From the NCBI RefSeq assembly GCF_014066305.1, contig NW_023501049.1, forward strand, positions 767,001-831,000: a stretch of DNA of 64,000 nucleotides, given 5' to 3'. Within the stretch, counting starts at the first letter, position 1. Every line of letters begins with the position of its first letter. The stretch is from Letharia columbiana. Taxonomy: Eukaryota; Ascomycota; Lecanoromycetes; Lecanorales; Parmeliaceae. The notes under the pieces are model-generated. The model saw nothing but the letters and a program-made list of their open reading frames with translations, did not search any database and was not told the DNA's origin. Both the position numbers and the translations under genes were made by a program. Below, one piece after another: positions 1 through 11,475 of this stretch.

Positions 1-849
1 TTCGGCCATCACCCGGACGGAAGAGGGGAGGGAGGTGGGAGGTGGAATTGGAGAAAAGGGGCGGTGGGGAAGAACAGTTGGTAACAGTGACCAGACATGA
101 ACAAGTCTCCCCAACCCGAAACCGAAACCGACCGTCCACGCCTCGAGCTCCCCACAAAGGGCCACGCACCGAAAAAGCATCCCCGTCCCCGAAACGAGAC
201 GACCGACGTCCCCAAGACCGCGGAAGTGGTGCTCCGACGGAAAACGAATTCGACAATTCCGACGACCGACCCTCTGCGTGGTAACGTTACGATCTCGCCG
301 CGCTCTACCTAGAGTACCGTTCAGGCGGATCGTCGAAGGATGGAGCCGATTGTTCCTAAAAAGATCGAGGCCAAGGCACACAGATGGTGCGGGAGCCGGA
401 AGCGGTGGTCCACGGAGGACTTGGCGGTAGGGGTGGTGAGGGCTTGGGGATCGGATTGATGGAGGAAAGACGGAGATTCGGATGCCGTGTGTCGCAGCGA
501 AGAGAGAGAGAGAGAGAGCCCAGGTTAGGCGGGGCGGTTTGAGTAGCGCTCGGAATCTGCGCTGAGACTCTGCGGCGAGCAAGGCTGGTCATCCTCAGCA
601 AGAAGGAGCTAGCGTGGCAGGTAAAGGGAAGATAATCATTGGTACGGTATGCACGGTGTGATTAGGGTATCACCAATATCATATGCTTTTCTCTAATAGT
701 ACAATGAATGCTGCTTACGCACGTAAACGCTCCACCCAATGCCGCTGAGCAATTCAAGACAGTCGAAGCCGTACCCCGAGTATACTATAGTACAAGTGCG
801 CTCAAAGTCCTATTTACAAAAACCACTTGGTTGGTGAAGATAGAGCACA
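1..849. other. left edge, no gene supported
   Basis: No reading frame here has an ATG start together with family-like content; the longer open frames begin at non-ATG codons and are low in complexity (Ser/Pro/Arg rich). A GA dinucleotide run lies at about 501-518. The right end is the 3' flank of the SWR1 gene, whose stop is at 850. It may include the promoter of a gene lying to the left of the window, which cannot be judged from here. Confidence 0.5.
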
Positions 850-3800
850 TCACCTCCTCCGGTGCCCAAGCTCTTTCCCCTTCTTCGACTTTTTCTTGTT
901 CTTATCCACAGGTGGCTGCACGGGAATATCTTCGAACTCCCATTCCATAAACCGTAACATGAAATCATCGCATGACGGCACTTCTTCCTCAGCCACCTGT
1001 GACAGCATGTCAGCAGGATTTGCTAAGCCGGAATCCGCAGCTTCCATGGTTGTGGTCCTCTCCACATCGTCGTTTTGCAAGGGTCTTGGTGGAGGCATCA
1101 TCTCGCCCGGAGTAGCTGGCCCTGGGGTCTTGGGCGTCGCGGGCCCTTTTTCGTCGAATTCAGTTGCCTCGTTGGCGATTTCTTTTTCCGCCTCCTGTGC
1201 TGCGGCAATGTCTTCTTGGTCCTCGACAGCTTCGAACACTCGGCCAGTACCACGACCACGACCAAGCACACGGTCCATAGCTGCATTAGCATCGGCATCA
1301 CGGTCATCGAGATCTTCATCGCCAATCATGTCCTTGACGCTCATGTTGTTGAAGTAGTCTGTTGTGAACTCTCCCTCTTGAATAACGACATCATCGAGCA
1401 TGCGCTTCTGATTGGCTTTTCTGAGGATGTTGGCCTCGATGGTGTACTCACTCACAAGTCGATAGATATGGACGTCTCTCGTCTGACCAATACGATGACA
1501 TCGGTCTTGACATTGCTTGTCCATTGCTGGGTTCCAATCCAAATCATAGAAGATGACAGTATCTGCGCCAGTCAAATTAATCCCTATACCACCCGACCGT
1601 GAGGACAGGATGAATGCTAGGATGCGGTCGTCACGGTTGAATCGTTCTGTCAAGACTTGCCGCTGTTCGACTTTAGTTGCCCCATCAAGACGGAGGTAAC
1701 GGTGACCATGAATGTTGAGGAACTGCTCAAGAATGTCAAGCACTTTCGTCATCTGAGTAAAAATAAGAGCACGATGACCACCAGCTTGAAGAGTGCGAAG
1801 CAGAGTGTCGAGCCGCTGGAGTTTGCCGCAGTCGTATTGAAGGAGGCGCTTGTCCGGAAAAGCGATGGAGAGGTGCATGCGAGCTTCATGGAAAGGATCT
1901 TGGGGGCAGACCTCCTTTGCAGATTGGACGACCTCTACGCCTTTGCCGCATAGGGTTAAAGGTGCCATATCAGTAGCGACAACGGAAGGCGTCACGCAAG
2001 CAAACTTTTGTACAGTCGTTTCGAGAGCCTTGGCGCGTTCAGGCATAGTCAAGACCATCTCCTGCAAGGCAGGTGACATCCGCGAATACCACTCCGATAG
2101 TTGAGCTCTTCGCTCCGGCATAGGGGGATGTGGTAGAGTCTTGGTACCAAATCGGAGCCGCTCGATCTTGTCGCGACTGTACAGAGGACGCCGTTGGCTT
2201 CGGAGGCTTGTAAGGTAGGCAGCTTGCCTAAGTCTTTCGTACGTATCATACTTAGCAGTGCTCGCGTAACTGGCAAGAGTGCTCTTGACCGAGGTGGCAT
2301 CGAAAGGAACGTTATGATCCATGCGTGCCCACTGTTGGCTTGAAAATTGCCTGAAAGCTCCAAGAGCTCCGACTCTCTGTCTTTGGATGGTCTCAAGAGC
2401 CGAGAACTCTTCGTTTGCGCCTGGAAGCAGATTGATTGTGTTCAAATCAACAACACTGACGGGGTCATCCTGAAGCAATCGTCGCCGAACAAGGAGTTCC
2501 TTGATCTCGAAGTCTGCAATGGCTGACTTTGGCATTGCAAATGAAGTGGTAATTTGCCGGGTCTCGAAAAGATCGGGATGATTGCAGACCTTGCGAAGCT
2601 GCATTAACGCGTTCATGATCGAAAAGGTGTTTCCCGAAGCTAGCGTCTCACGTGTCTGGGCTCGAGACATGAAGCCATCGTACAGATATCGCTGACGCTT
2701 GGACAATTTGCAATAGACCACGTGCTCATACTTTCCAGGCATTTGCTTCTCAACATCTGCTTTCAGCCGCCGAAGGAGGAAAGGTCTTAAGACCCTGTGA
2801 AGCTTGGCGACAATAGCTCTGGCATCATCGTCCATCACATCCCTTCCGTGTTCGAGGATCTGCTCCACTGGTTTTCTGAACCACTCTGTAAACTCCTGCA
2901 GATCTGCAAACCCTCCGATACCGGTTTCGGCACTGTCGGCAGGCATAAGAAAGAAAAGCAATGACCACAACTCTGTCAGATTGTTTTGCAGAGGAGTCCC
3001 TGTCAGTAAAAGCCGAGCTCGAGTCCGGAACGTCAAGAGAGTCTGCCAACGCAGCGATTGGAAGTTCTTGATGTTGTGAGCTTCGTCGAGGATCATGTAA
3101 TGCCACGCCTTTTTCTTGAAGATCTGCTGATCATTCGTAATCAGAGTATACGACGTGATCCAAACATTCCACTTCTCATTATCGAGCCACCCCTGACGCT
3201 TCTTCCTTCGCTCTTCCTGAGTACCATAGTAGGTTATGATTTTGAAGCCCGGAAGAAATTTCTTGAATTCCATCTCCCAGTTGAGCATGACGCTTGTCGG
3301 CACGACAATCAAATGTGGACCCCAAACCTCGTGCTCAACCGCAAGATGTGCAAGCAATGCAATGGTTTGTATCGTTTTCCCAAGACCCATCTCATCCGCC
3401 AGAATGCCATTCGTACCAGCGGCATAGAGCCCAGCAAGCCAGTCAAGGCCGAAATGCTGATATTCTCTAAGTGTACCTCGAAGCAGAGATGGTATAGGCG
3501 TCTTCGACGGATTGTTTGACATGGGTGTTGTTGGCAACGAAGTATCCTGGACCAACGATCTGAAGTCCTGAGACGGAGGAAGCTTTTCTTCGGCTGCTTT
3601 TGAGATGGTCAATTCGTTATTTGCGCCTGTCGTAGCTTCAGTCTCGCGTCCAGGCCGAGTAATACTCAGGGCACTTTTGTCGCGGACTTCCGTATACGGT
3701 TCTTCACTCGTAGTAGCAGACGGTGTTGGGCCCTGCGTGGCATCTGGGATGAGAGACACTTCCTCGGCCTCGTCTTCAGATGCCTCGTCATCGTCTCGAG

Positions 3801-5904
3801 ATGCGTCGTGTTTTTCTTCATCAACTGACTCCACATCGGGCTGCAGCTGTTTCTTCGAAAAGAAACCAAGCAAACCGGCTGGCTCTTCATCTGCGCTCTG
3901 TTCGTCACCACTTTCATCCTCATCCGAAGATTCATCGCTGTCACTCATGTCGTCGTCCATGTCTGTGCTCTCGTCGCTGTCATCCATCAAAGCATCATCA
4001 ACTTCATCCAACGCGACAGGACTGTGAGGAGGCTCCTCATGGGTCAAATCAGGTGCTGAGGAAGGTTCGTCGGTTTCGATTGCAGGATCTGACTTCGTCT
4101 CATCGGGAGCCTGGCCGTCGCTAGGACTATCGGTACTTACGTGGTCTCCGCTCGGTTGCTTCGAGTCTAAAGGCTGACTTTCCTTGAGGCTTGGGACTGT
4201 CGCGTATTTCTGACGCAGCTCCTCCTGGGTAAGACCTGCGTCATCATCCACAGCAATTTGATCTTCGTCACTGTCAGATTGACTGGTCGACATATTGACT
4301 TCATCTTCGCTATCTCCTTCTGGTCCGGAACCTGATCCTTCACCACCGCTCGCATTATCGCCACCAGACTCCTCGTCGCTGCCACGAGAAGTGCGGCGAG
4401 TTCTTTGTTTCATCATATAGCCTTCCGACTTGTCTATTACTTCATTCAACGCTTCTTTTCCCAGACGCTCTTGCTCTTCTTGCCATTTTTGAAGCCGGTT
4501 TGCCTCCACGATCTCAGTGACCATGGCCCACTTTTTCTTCAAGTCTTCTCTGATCTGTTGCCAGACCTCCTTTGCCGCGTCGTATTGCTCCTGGCAAACC
4601 TCTTCCTCTGTCTTAGGTTGTCCTTGCTTCCAGGTTTTGTATTTTTCTAGCTCTCTGCGCTGAACGAAATCGGCTACCATACGGGCACACTCCTTTGCAT
4701 TTCTGCGGTGTTTGGCATTTTCTTGACCCAACAATTTCTGGAAGTATACTGCATGTGCGACAAGACGGTCATGGTGGGTGTACTGCCGAGGCGGCGGGTC
4801 GAACTTCTCCGGCTTGTATAATGAACACCGATCTTCACTGAGTAGGCCCCCCGGATTCGCAGCTTCGTTGATGCGGGTCCTCAAGTGCGCTTCCTCAGAA
4901 GCAGACCGCTCGGTCATCGCAGGATCTGGGTCTCCAATCTCAAGCCCTAGTCTGCCTTCTTTCTCAAACCACTCTTTGAACGAGTCATAATTCCGTTGTG
5001 GAAGCACATGTCCAGGATGCTGTACGTTCACCGTCGGCATGCGAACCGTGAGACTCAATCGTTGAAACCGTTGGTTGGGGTCTACTTCGACAAGCTCTTC
5101 CACCTCCTCGTTATCTCCTGTTTCTTCTTCGTTGGTATGCCAACCGTTAATAGTTGGCCCTTGTGTTCTGCTCGGTGTTGTTCCAGCCTCAGAGCGGCGG
5201 GCTGCTCGGCGAGTTTGATGGGGGTTCGATGGTTGAGGTGAGTGAGACGGTATGGGAGATTCCGGAGGCGGTTGTATCTTTTTCTTATGAGATCGTTTGG
5301 GCGGCGGGGGTGCATCATCGGAGTTTGTAGCATTCGCCGGCTGACTGCTTTTCATTGGCGGTCTACCAACAGTGTTGACGGCGGGCTTACCAGCCGATTG
5401 GGGTCGCTTGGCATTGCTGGGCGTCTGTGTTTGTGTTGGGGCAGGTGTAGTCAAGGGTGAAACTTTGTAGGCACCTCCATATTTACTACTGCTGATAGGA
5501 GAGCCCTGGTTGATGGCAGCACGCGTTTTCCGTTTATTCGCTTGTGGGAGGAGTTCGACAGGCACATAGTTTGTACGAGACGACTTTCGTCTGCCTTCTT
5601 CCACGAATGATGTGGGTCCCTCGACTGCGATTTTCTTCCAGGGTGGTGAGATGGGCCGTGATCCTGGCGCGGATTTCTTCCCCGTTGGGGGATCTGTGAG
5701 CTTCCGCTTTTTGTTTGGAGGTGCATCAATGCCCTTGTCCTCTCCATGCGGGGTATCTCCATTTTCTAAGAAGGCTTCAGCATTCACATGCGAGAGTTGT
5801 TCAGTCAAAGTTTGAGGTGGTGGTGTCGAATGATCAAGTCCATTGGGCTGATGGTTGACGTGGTTTGAAGCGTCGCCGTTTTCCAGCGGCGCCTCGGTTT
5901 GCAT
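850..5904 (-). CDS. SWR1: SWR1, Snf2-family ATPase of the SWR1 chromatin-remodelling complex
   Basis: Nuclear ATPase that exchanges histone H2A for the variant H2A.Z (known of the family). A single uninterrupted frame of 1684 codons starts at an ATG. Visible parts: a basic, Pro/Ser-rich N-terminus; an HSA domain near residues 365-450 (binds actin and actin-related proteins); a long Asp/Glu/Ser-rich acidic stretch near 535-710 (histone chaperone-like); the Snf2 N-terminal lobe with DEMGLGKT near 835, DEAH near 936 and LLTGTPLQNN near 963; a long insertion between the two helicase lobes, typical of the SWR1/INO80 class; and the C-terminal lobe with FTQMTKVLD near 1375 and DRCHRIGQTRD near 1463. 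The C-terminus is Lys/Arg rich. Length and domain order match fungal Swr1; the acidic block and HSA favour SWR1 over INO80. It is divergent from the complex I gene and shares a ~420-bp promoter with it. No catalytic residue looks lost. Confidence 0.95.
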   Translation of the reverse strand: MQTEAPLENGDASNHVNHQPNGLDHSTPPPQTLTEQLSHVNAEAFLENGDTPHGEDKGIDAPPNKKRKLTDPPTGKKSAPGSRPISPPWKKIAVEGPTSFVEEGRRKSSRTNYVPVELLPQANKRKTRAAINQGSPISSSKYGGAYKVSPLTTPAPTQTQTPSNAKRPQSAGKPAVNTVGRPPMKSSQPANATNSDDAPPPPKRSHKKKIQPPPESPIPSHSPQPSNPHQTRRAARRSEAGTTPSRTQGPTINGWHTNEEETGDNEEVEELVEVDPNQRFQRLSLTVRMPTVNVQHPGHVLPQRNYDSFKEWFEKEGRLGLEIGDPDPAMTERSASEEAHLRTRINEAANPGGLLSEDRCSLYKPEKFDPPPRQYTHHDRLVAHAVYFQKLLGQENAKHRRNAKECARMVADFVQRRELEKYKTWKQGQPKTEEEVCQEQYDAAKEVWQQIREDLKKKWAMVTEIVEANRLQKWQEEQERLGKEALNEVIDKSEGYMMKQRTRRTSRGSDEESGGDNASGGEGSGSGPEGDSEDEVNMSTSQSDSDEDQIAVDDDAGLTQEELRQKYATVPSLKESQPLDSKQPSGDHVSTDSPSDGQAPDETKSDPAIETDEPSSAPDLTHEEPPHSPVALDEVDDALMDDSDESTDMDDDMSDSDESSDEDESGDEQSADEEPAGLLGFFSKKQLQPDVESVDEEKHDASRDDDEASEDEAEEVSLIPDATQGPTPSATTSEEPYTEVRDKSALSITRPGRETEATTGANNELTISKAAEEKLPPSQDFRSLVQDTSLPTTPMSNNPSKTPIPSLLRGTLREYQHFGLDWLAGLYAAGTNGILADEMGLGKTIQTIALLAHLAVEHEVWGPHLIVVPTSVMLNWEMEFKKFLPGFKIITYYGTQEERRKKRQGWLDNEKWNVWITSYTLITNDQQIFKKKAWHYMILDEAHNIKNFQSLRWQTLLTFRTRARLLLTGTPLQNNLTELWSLLFFLMPADSAETGIGGFADLQEFTEWFRKPVEQILEHGRDVMDDDARAIVAKLHRVLRPFLLRRLKADVEKQMPGKYEHVVYCKLSKRQRYLYDGFMSRAQTRETLASGNTFSIMNALMQLRKVCNHPDLFETRQITTSFAMPKSAIADFEIKELLVRRRLLQDDPVSVVDLNTINLLPGANEEFSALETIQRQRVGALGAFRQFSSQQWARMDHNVPFDATSVKSTLASYASTAKYDTYERLRQAAYLTSLRSQRRPLYSRDKIERLRFGTKTLPHPPMPERRAQLSEWYSRMSPALQEMVLTMPERAKALETTVQKFACVTPSVVATDMAPLTLCGKGVEVVQSAKEVCPQDPFHEARMHLSIAFPDKRLLQYDCGKLQRLDTLLRTLQAGGHRALIFTQMTKVLDILEQFLNIHGHRYLRLDGATKVEQRQVLTERFNRDDRILAFILSSRSGGIGINLTGADTVIFYDLDWNPAMDKQCQDRCHRIGQTRDVHIYRLVSEYTIEANILRKANQKRMLDDVVIQEGEFTTDYFNNMSVKDMIGDEDLDDRDADANAAMDRVLGRGRGTGRVFEAVEDQEDIAAAQEAEKEIANEATEFDEKGPATPKTPGPATPGEMMPPPRPLQNDDVERTTTMEAADSGLANPADMLSQVAEEEVPSCDDFMLRFMEWEFEDIPVQPPVDKNKKKSKKGKELGHRRR

Positions 5905-6327
5905 TTCTGGCGTGAGATGACCAAATCATCAATCCTTACTCGACGACCCCCCAAAACATCCATGAAAACGCATCCAATTTTTGTGATTGGTACGTCAAAT
6001 GAAAGCTTGATGTGAGACCATTTCACTGGTGGAATTTGAAAGAGACCACGGTCCTGGGTGGTTGTGTAGAGGCGAAAGAAAAATGTGCTGTATGATGTGC
6101 CTAATGTTAATCAGAAATTTGGGCGACTCGCGCTCGGATATTTCGACCCCAGCACTTTCGATCGCGCCTTACCCGATCAAGCCAGCTAATCTTGGCACTT
6201 ACCTCACCTTCACTCGTAACTTCCCAGCTGTCTCAAATTTCGAGTGAGGCATTGCGCGACAGTGCAACCACTTCCAAGGTAGGTCCCGCTTTGGTACGCC
6301 TGGGTTAAGAGTGTTAATCGAGTGTAG
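5905..6327. promoter_or_regulatory. bidirectional promoter between SWR1 and NDUFB8
   Basis: This 423-bp gap separates two divergently transcribed genes, so it must carry both promoters. I see no clear TATA box. On the NDUFB8 side a likely 5'-UTR intron runs 6279-6327: donor GTAGGT after CCAAG, a GTTAATC branch-like site, and acceptor GTGTAG directly abutting the ATG. The intron is inferred and depends on where transcription starts. Confidence 0.5.
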
Positions 6328-6838
6328 ATGCTCTCTCGACGCCTCGCAACAGCGCGACCTCTAACCCATCTCCTCCGCAACCCCGTCACCTACCGCCCAC
6401 AAATCCGCTACCTATCCCAAGCCGACATCGAAGACCCTAACATGAACGGTGGCTACATCAACCCCCCTGCGATTCCCCGTCAGTTCCGTGATCCCTACGC
6501 CGACTGGTGGGATAAGCAAGAACGGCGCAACTACGGCGAGCCTGTACATGAGGACAATGATATCCTTGGCGTATTCTCTCCAGAAGAGTATACACATTTT
6601 AAGCCTGGGTGGGGGGCTGTTTGTTTGGGCATTTTCGTCGCGACGTTTTTGGGGTTGGTGACTGTGGTGGGAGTGTATTATCCTGATATGCCGGCAGTGA
6701 GGAGGGGTTATGAGGGGGGTTTAGATCGGGAATTGGGCGGTGAAGGTGCTGTGCTGGTAAGTAAACACTCTTGACATGGTTAGTGATGCGTGATGGCTAA
6801 AGAGAGTGTAGGCGAGGACAGAGGATGGGGTTGATTGA
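6328..6838 (+). CDS. NADH:ubiquinone oxidoreductase subunit NDUFB8 (complex I, mitochondrial)
   Basis: Accessory subunit of the membrane arm of mitochondrial complex I (NDUFB8/ASHI family). Exons 6328-6756 and 6812-6838 give 151 residues; the 55-nt intron has GTAAGT, a GGCTAAAG branch-like site and TAG, and falls in phase 0. Unspliced reading would stop at 6774 with a different short tail (SKHS), while the spliced tail reads ARTEDGVD. The first ~30 residues are Arg/Ser/Leu rich without acids, a mitochondrial presequence. Then come the family signature DPYADWWDKQERRNYGEP (residues ~55-72), one membrane segment at ~95-118 (WGAVCLGIF...VYYPD) and a short matrix or intermembrane tail. The gene is small, as usual for the family. 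Head-to-head with SWR1, tail-to-tail with the MUN/C2 gene. Confidence 0.88.
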
Positions 6839-7162
6839 GGGTGAGGTAGGACGATTGAAACTGCGTTCCGAGGTGGACGTGTCATTGTACATATGAGCTG
6901 CAATTTCCGGGCAGAAATATCATAAATTTTTAAGTCTTGAAAGCTGTTTGACATTTGCTTATATCCTATAATGACGTCTATGACAAGTGTGCGCGCCATT
7001 GTTATGCTATGCTATGCTCAACAAGGCCGAAAGGATGAACGCCTCCGGACCTCTCGACATGACCCTTAGATACCCAGGGTATCACCATACACCGCCGCCC
7101 ACATGATTCTAGAACCAGACACCGACCAAGACTCGCTAGGACTAAGCACACAACGTTATATC
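6839..7162. other. convergent intergenic region
   Basis: A 324-bp gap between two gene 3' ends. It must hold both 3' UTRs and polyadenylation signals. The only visible structure is a short reiterated ATGCT motif near 7001-7018. No gene seen. Confidence 0.5.
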
Positions 7163-10100
7163 TTAACGTCTGGGTAAATTTCCCATCATCCTCCCTCCTC
7201 CCGCCAACAGACTCTGCCGTACGATTTGTTCCGCGGCTGCCGCTGCGGCAAGCCTCTCCTTTTGTCTGCTTCGATCCTTCAAGTATCTTTCCGCCTCTGG
7301 TCTCATCCTTAGTATCCTGAGTATCATGTCATCGTTAGGGTCTGCCTGAGCCTCCTTCCACTTTTCCTGTTTCGCCTTCTTCATAGTACCCAAATTCCGT
7401 GAGTGCATGACACTTTTCGATCTTCGCGTTGAGGGCAAACCCACGAGGCCGGCGGCACCACCGAAAGCGTGGGAGGAGGCAGCCACAGGGGCCGAAAGAC
7501 GGTTGTTGCGTTGATTTTGTTGACGAGCAGCAGTGGCGGAGGCCATACGCTCGGAGGTGCGAATCAAAGACTCGGTAGCCTCGAAGTAGAAGAAATTTAG
7601 TGTTTTGATATCGAAATATTTGGGAGATTGGAGGACGTTGAGTGGGACACCATTCGCTTCGCGGGTCTCTTCGTCTACGGCATGGAAAAAGTCGAAAAGG
7701 TATTGTAACCATTTGAAGACAATGTCGAGCTCTTGTTGGCTCAGTTGGCGCTGTTGAGAGGGTTTGTCGGATAGTGGAGGTACTAGCAGGGTCTCTAGTG
7801 TGACCAGGACTTCTTTCCAGAGTCTTGTCATGACCGCTACCATTGAGGCACTGGTCAACGTCTGGTTCATGATGGCGAAATTGTCATCAAAGTATGCAAA
7901 AAGCGGTTTCAATGCGTTGGTGACTTCGGCTTCGCTTGGTGGCTGGGTCGTTTGAGGTTGTTTGTTTCGATTGAAGTAGCTTGATACTGAGGACATTGTT
8001 ATACCTTTCGAGAGTAGACTGCGCAAAGCACGCCGTGAGAGACAGTGGTTGATGTATGCAGATAGCTGCACATGTGTCAGCACTTTCTTGGTCTGTAAGG
8101 ACCCGACGTACCTTGTCTGTGATCTTCCTCGTCATGTCCCTCTCAGTCCGCTTCAGCGTCCTGAAGGCTTTACCGAAGTAGAATTGAATGTCATCACGTT
8201 CACCCTCCATACTTACTCGTAGCAGAATACGACCCTGGCTGTCAAGATCCAGCCAGTACTCTCTAGGCAGAAAGTCACCAAAGTGCGATGGGTCCAGCTT
8301 GAGAGAAGCTCGGCCAACGCAGTTGTGGTCACCCATGGCGTCCCAATCCCAGACCGTAGCGATTATGTTCAGTGGGCCTTGCGTCGTGATATCTACCGTC
8401 TCATCCCACCGCGGGTTCAAGTTGCGATATATGATCCTTGTCTTGGCCAGGCGTTTTTGATACTCGTCACCGAGCACGACATAGGGGTCGCTGTAACCGC
8501 CAACATCGCAAGCCTTGAGATCTTCCGCCTCAACTATTTTGATAGTGAAGACATAGTTATTGACCTTCTTCTGGCGTTGAGTGACCGGAGGTGCATGGCT
8601 CTGAATGACAGCGGCGCACGCATCCACGTTGACCTCGTGCTCCAATTTGTCAAGCTGGGCAGTGGCAAAGTCGATGTTGTTGAGCTTCACAAAGGACTAA
8701 GAGCCAATGTTAGCACCGCAAGGTCTAACTTCGAAGAATATCCACTAACCTCCGGGAAGAAGTTGAATGGCTCGATCTTCTCTTTGTTGTTCCAGGCATC
8801 CTTTGCCAGCGAAAGCCATTTTTCCTGGGTACTTTGATTCCTTGCTGCTTCTTGCTCGGGAGTCAATCGGTCCATCTCTTTGCTAAACTTTTGCTCAAGC
8901 ACTTCGCAATATCTTGCCACTCCCGCACCAACGACTTTAGCTAATGCGGTCATAAATTTTGCGTATTGAAGATCGTCGTCCCAGTTGAGCTGGACTATCC
9001 GGTCTATCGTTTGGTTGAAGGAGCTGAAGATGTCGATGACTGAAAGACTATGCCGCTGGTCCTCAGTCGGTATCTCATTCTTCTCTGTTCGTACCCGAAA
9101 ATTGTCTTGCTTGATTGCTTGGTTCACCCAGTCAAGGATCGAAGACTCCGTCATACGAATCCAGCGCCACACAAACTCCGCGAGGTCTCCCTCAATGTGG
9201 AACGCGAATGGAACGCTAATCACTCATTAAAAGGATCCTAGATGGCTGCTGGAAACCTGGCTGGACTCACTTTGGAAGACACTCGCCGTGAATCCGCCGG
9301 ATCTCAACCAACTCTCCGTATAATTGGAAGCCATCCTCAATAGGTACTTCCTCACTCCTTTCCATGGCAAGGTCCAATATTCGTTTGATAATGTCGCGAG
9401 CGTCTTCCGCATAAAGGGGTAGAATCGTCCCAACCAGAGCGGTCAACGGATTCACCCTGGAGTTCCATGTAAGCAAGGTCTCATACAGAAGGTAAAGACG
9501 ACACGTACCCCATAATTTCGGGGTTCTTGCGATACCGCTTCTGTATCCTTTGAGCCAATGCAACGACCATCTTGCCTAATTCAATCACATGGAAAAATTC
9601 CCAGCTATGCTGATCATTTGGGACTTCCTTTTGAAGGAAGGCTCTATACATCTCATGCGCCTTGCCTTGTAATCCCTGGTAAAGTTGGTCTCTATAGACG
9701 TCGAGATCTTCCTGGGTTTTCGAGAAGCCGGGGTCATCATAGATATGATGTTCTAGAACGTAGACGACAGGCCCTACGCTCGGCGGCTTCGGCTCGTAAC
9801 AATGTTGCAGGACATCGTACAAGTCTCGTAATAAAGCCACATGCAAAGCGCTAAGGATTTGCTGGTTGAGCACAGTGTCTGTCAAGAGCCATTTCGGTCG
9901 GTCAAATAGAACCGACGACATGGAATTCGATTGTTTGCGGTTTTCCGGAGGTGGCTCCTTGATAAAATTGAAAGCAGCATCCAGGGTACCAAGTGTGATC
10001 TCCTGATCAACAAATTTCTCATGAACAACATCTAGGAAAAGGATGATTTTAGAAACGTAGGGTACGCGCCAACGAACACAGATCTCGTTCAGCAGTTCCG

Positions 10101-11475
10101 TAGACTGCTTCGAAAGCAGCTTGGCTGGCGGCGGATCGCTGCTACCTGACGTTGAGGCTTGCAGGTCTTTGTCGTTCAAGTCATAGGCTAAGGCCTGGGC
10201 CACAATGAAGCGATAGTAGCCCCTTGAGTCCGATGGCATGAAGGTAAAGGTCTTATCGTCGTCGGGCGATGACTCCGGGCTTTGGCTACGAGAGCTCAGG
10301 TTAGTCATGTCCACTGGCTGGTCGATGACGTAGGATGAAGCCTCAGAATAATCGGAGGTCCTCCGATCTGGATGCTGAAGGTCAGACGCGTCTGAGCCAT
10401 TGGCCCTGTGGCTGAATTGGGGCAGATTTCCCGTCGTGCTCTTTGCCAACTCCGGATTAGATTGCATTATCGACAACATCAGCTGGGAAATATCATGTGT
10501 TTCTCCCTTTTTCCATTGTTCATAAGCTTCATCAAGGTCGAAGTCATCGCTGCGTAAAGTCTTCCGAGAATTGAGATTTAAGAGCGTCTGGTATGTTTTC
10601 AAATCCTGTAGCGCCGCTTTCTCTGTCCATACCGACCTATATTTGTTGATATCAGACTGCACCATAGTGTTTCTGAGACCGAATATTTTGGCAACCAGTT
10701 GTACAAGCGGCATGTCCTTGACATCGTAGCTTAGAGGAACTTCTACCTCAATGGTTGTGCCTCCAATAGCGCCGTTCCTTGTTGGTGCTGCTGCTAGGTC
10801 TTGGTCGTGCGCCAGTAATTTGCTTTCCAGGGTGGCTAGTCGACTTGTAAGGTCTGGCCGATCTCTGACCCAGTCATGATCCTTCAGCACCAGGCTGACT
10901 AGACGGACAAAAAGAGCAAGGTGTCGGTCAACCATCAGCTTCCACGCATCATCTCCCTGCTGCTTGCCCTTCGATAACTCTTTCGTTGCATTAGAGAAGA
11001 AGATGAGTACCAGGTCCTCAACTCGTCTATCCTTTTCCATTCGTTTCCTGAAGCTTGGCTCCGAGAAGGCGTTGAAAAAGGCAGCGAACGTCCTTTTGAC
11101 AGCAGCATCATTGTATTCCGGTCTCTTCTCCTTTGCCATCAAGACCCCTGTCAGGCGCTTCTCGAGCTCCGCCATGAAGCCATGAGGGAACTTGGTGCTC
11201 TTGGAGTCCCGCACCAGACTGAAATCCTTCATTAAATCATTTATAGAGGTAGAAGAACGCTGCACCGGCGCTTGTGGTGCCGGTACATGCTGAGTTCGCC
11301 TAGCTCGAGGCTGTAGGAGGTATGCAAGGTAGGCTACTCGTAGAGCGTATAGGTAGGCATCGTTGTGGCTTATGGCCCGCTTGCTGGAGTAGGAGTCGCT
11401 GCGAGCGGGTTGCCCATTCTGCAGGCTGTTAAAGCGCTTATTGATTCCTCGAGACTGTGTGGAAGATGTAGACAT
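7163..11475 (-). CDS. MUN/C2-domain protein of the UNC13 type (fungal Ync13/Git1-like)
   Basis: Probable vesicle tethering and membrane-traffic factor; related fission-yeast proteins act in exo-/endocytosis and glucose/cAMP signalling. Exons on minus: 11475-9509, 9456-9271, 9215-8750, 8696-8112, 8065-7163, giving 1368 residues. All four introns are 46-55 nt with GT..AG and keep frame (phases 2, 2, 0, 0). The start at 11475 (MSTSSTQSR) is the first in-frame ATG; the open frame reaches 11523 only through a TTG codon, and an in-frame stop precedes it. Visible domains: helical MUN region with MHD1 around residues 725-850 (FVWRWIRMTESSILDWV); C2 domain around 918-1010 with both calcium-binding loops intact (Asp residues in CDVGGYSDPYVVL and WDWDAMGD); MHD2 around 1069-1230; Ala/Arg-rich tail. 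The C2 domain between MHD1 and MHD2 is the typical fungal order. An extra upstream exon cannot be excluded. Confidence 0.88.
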
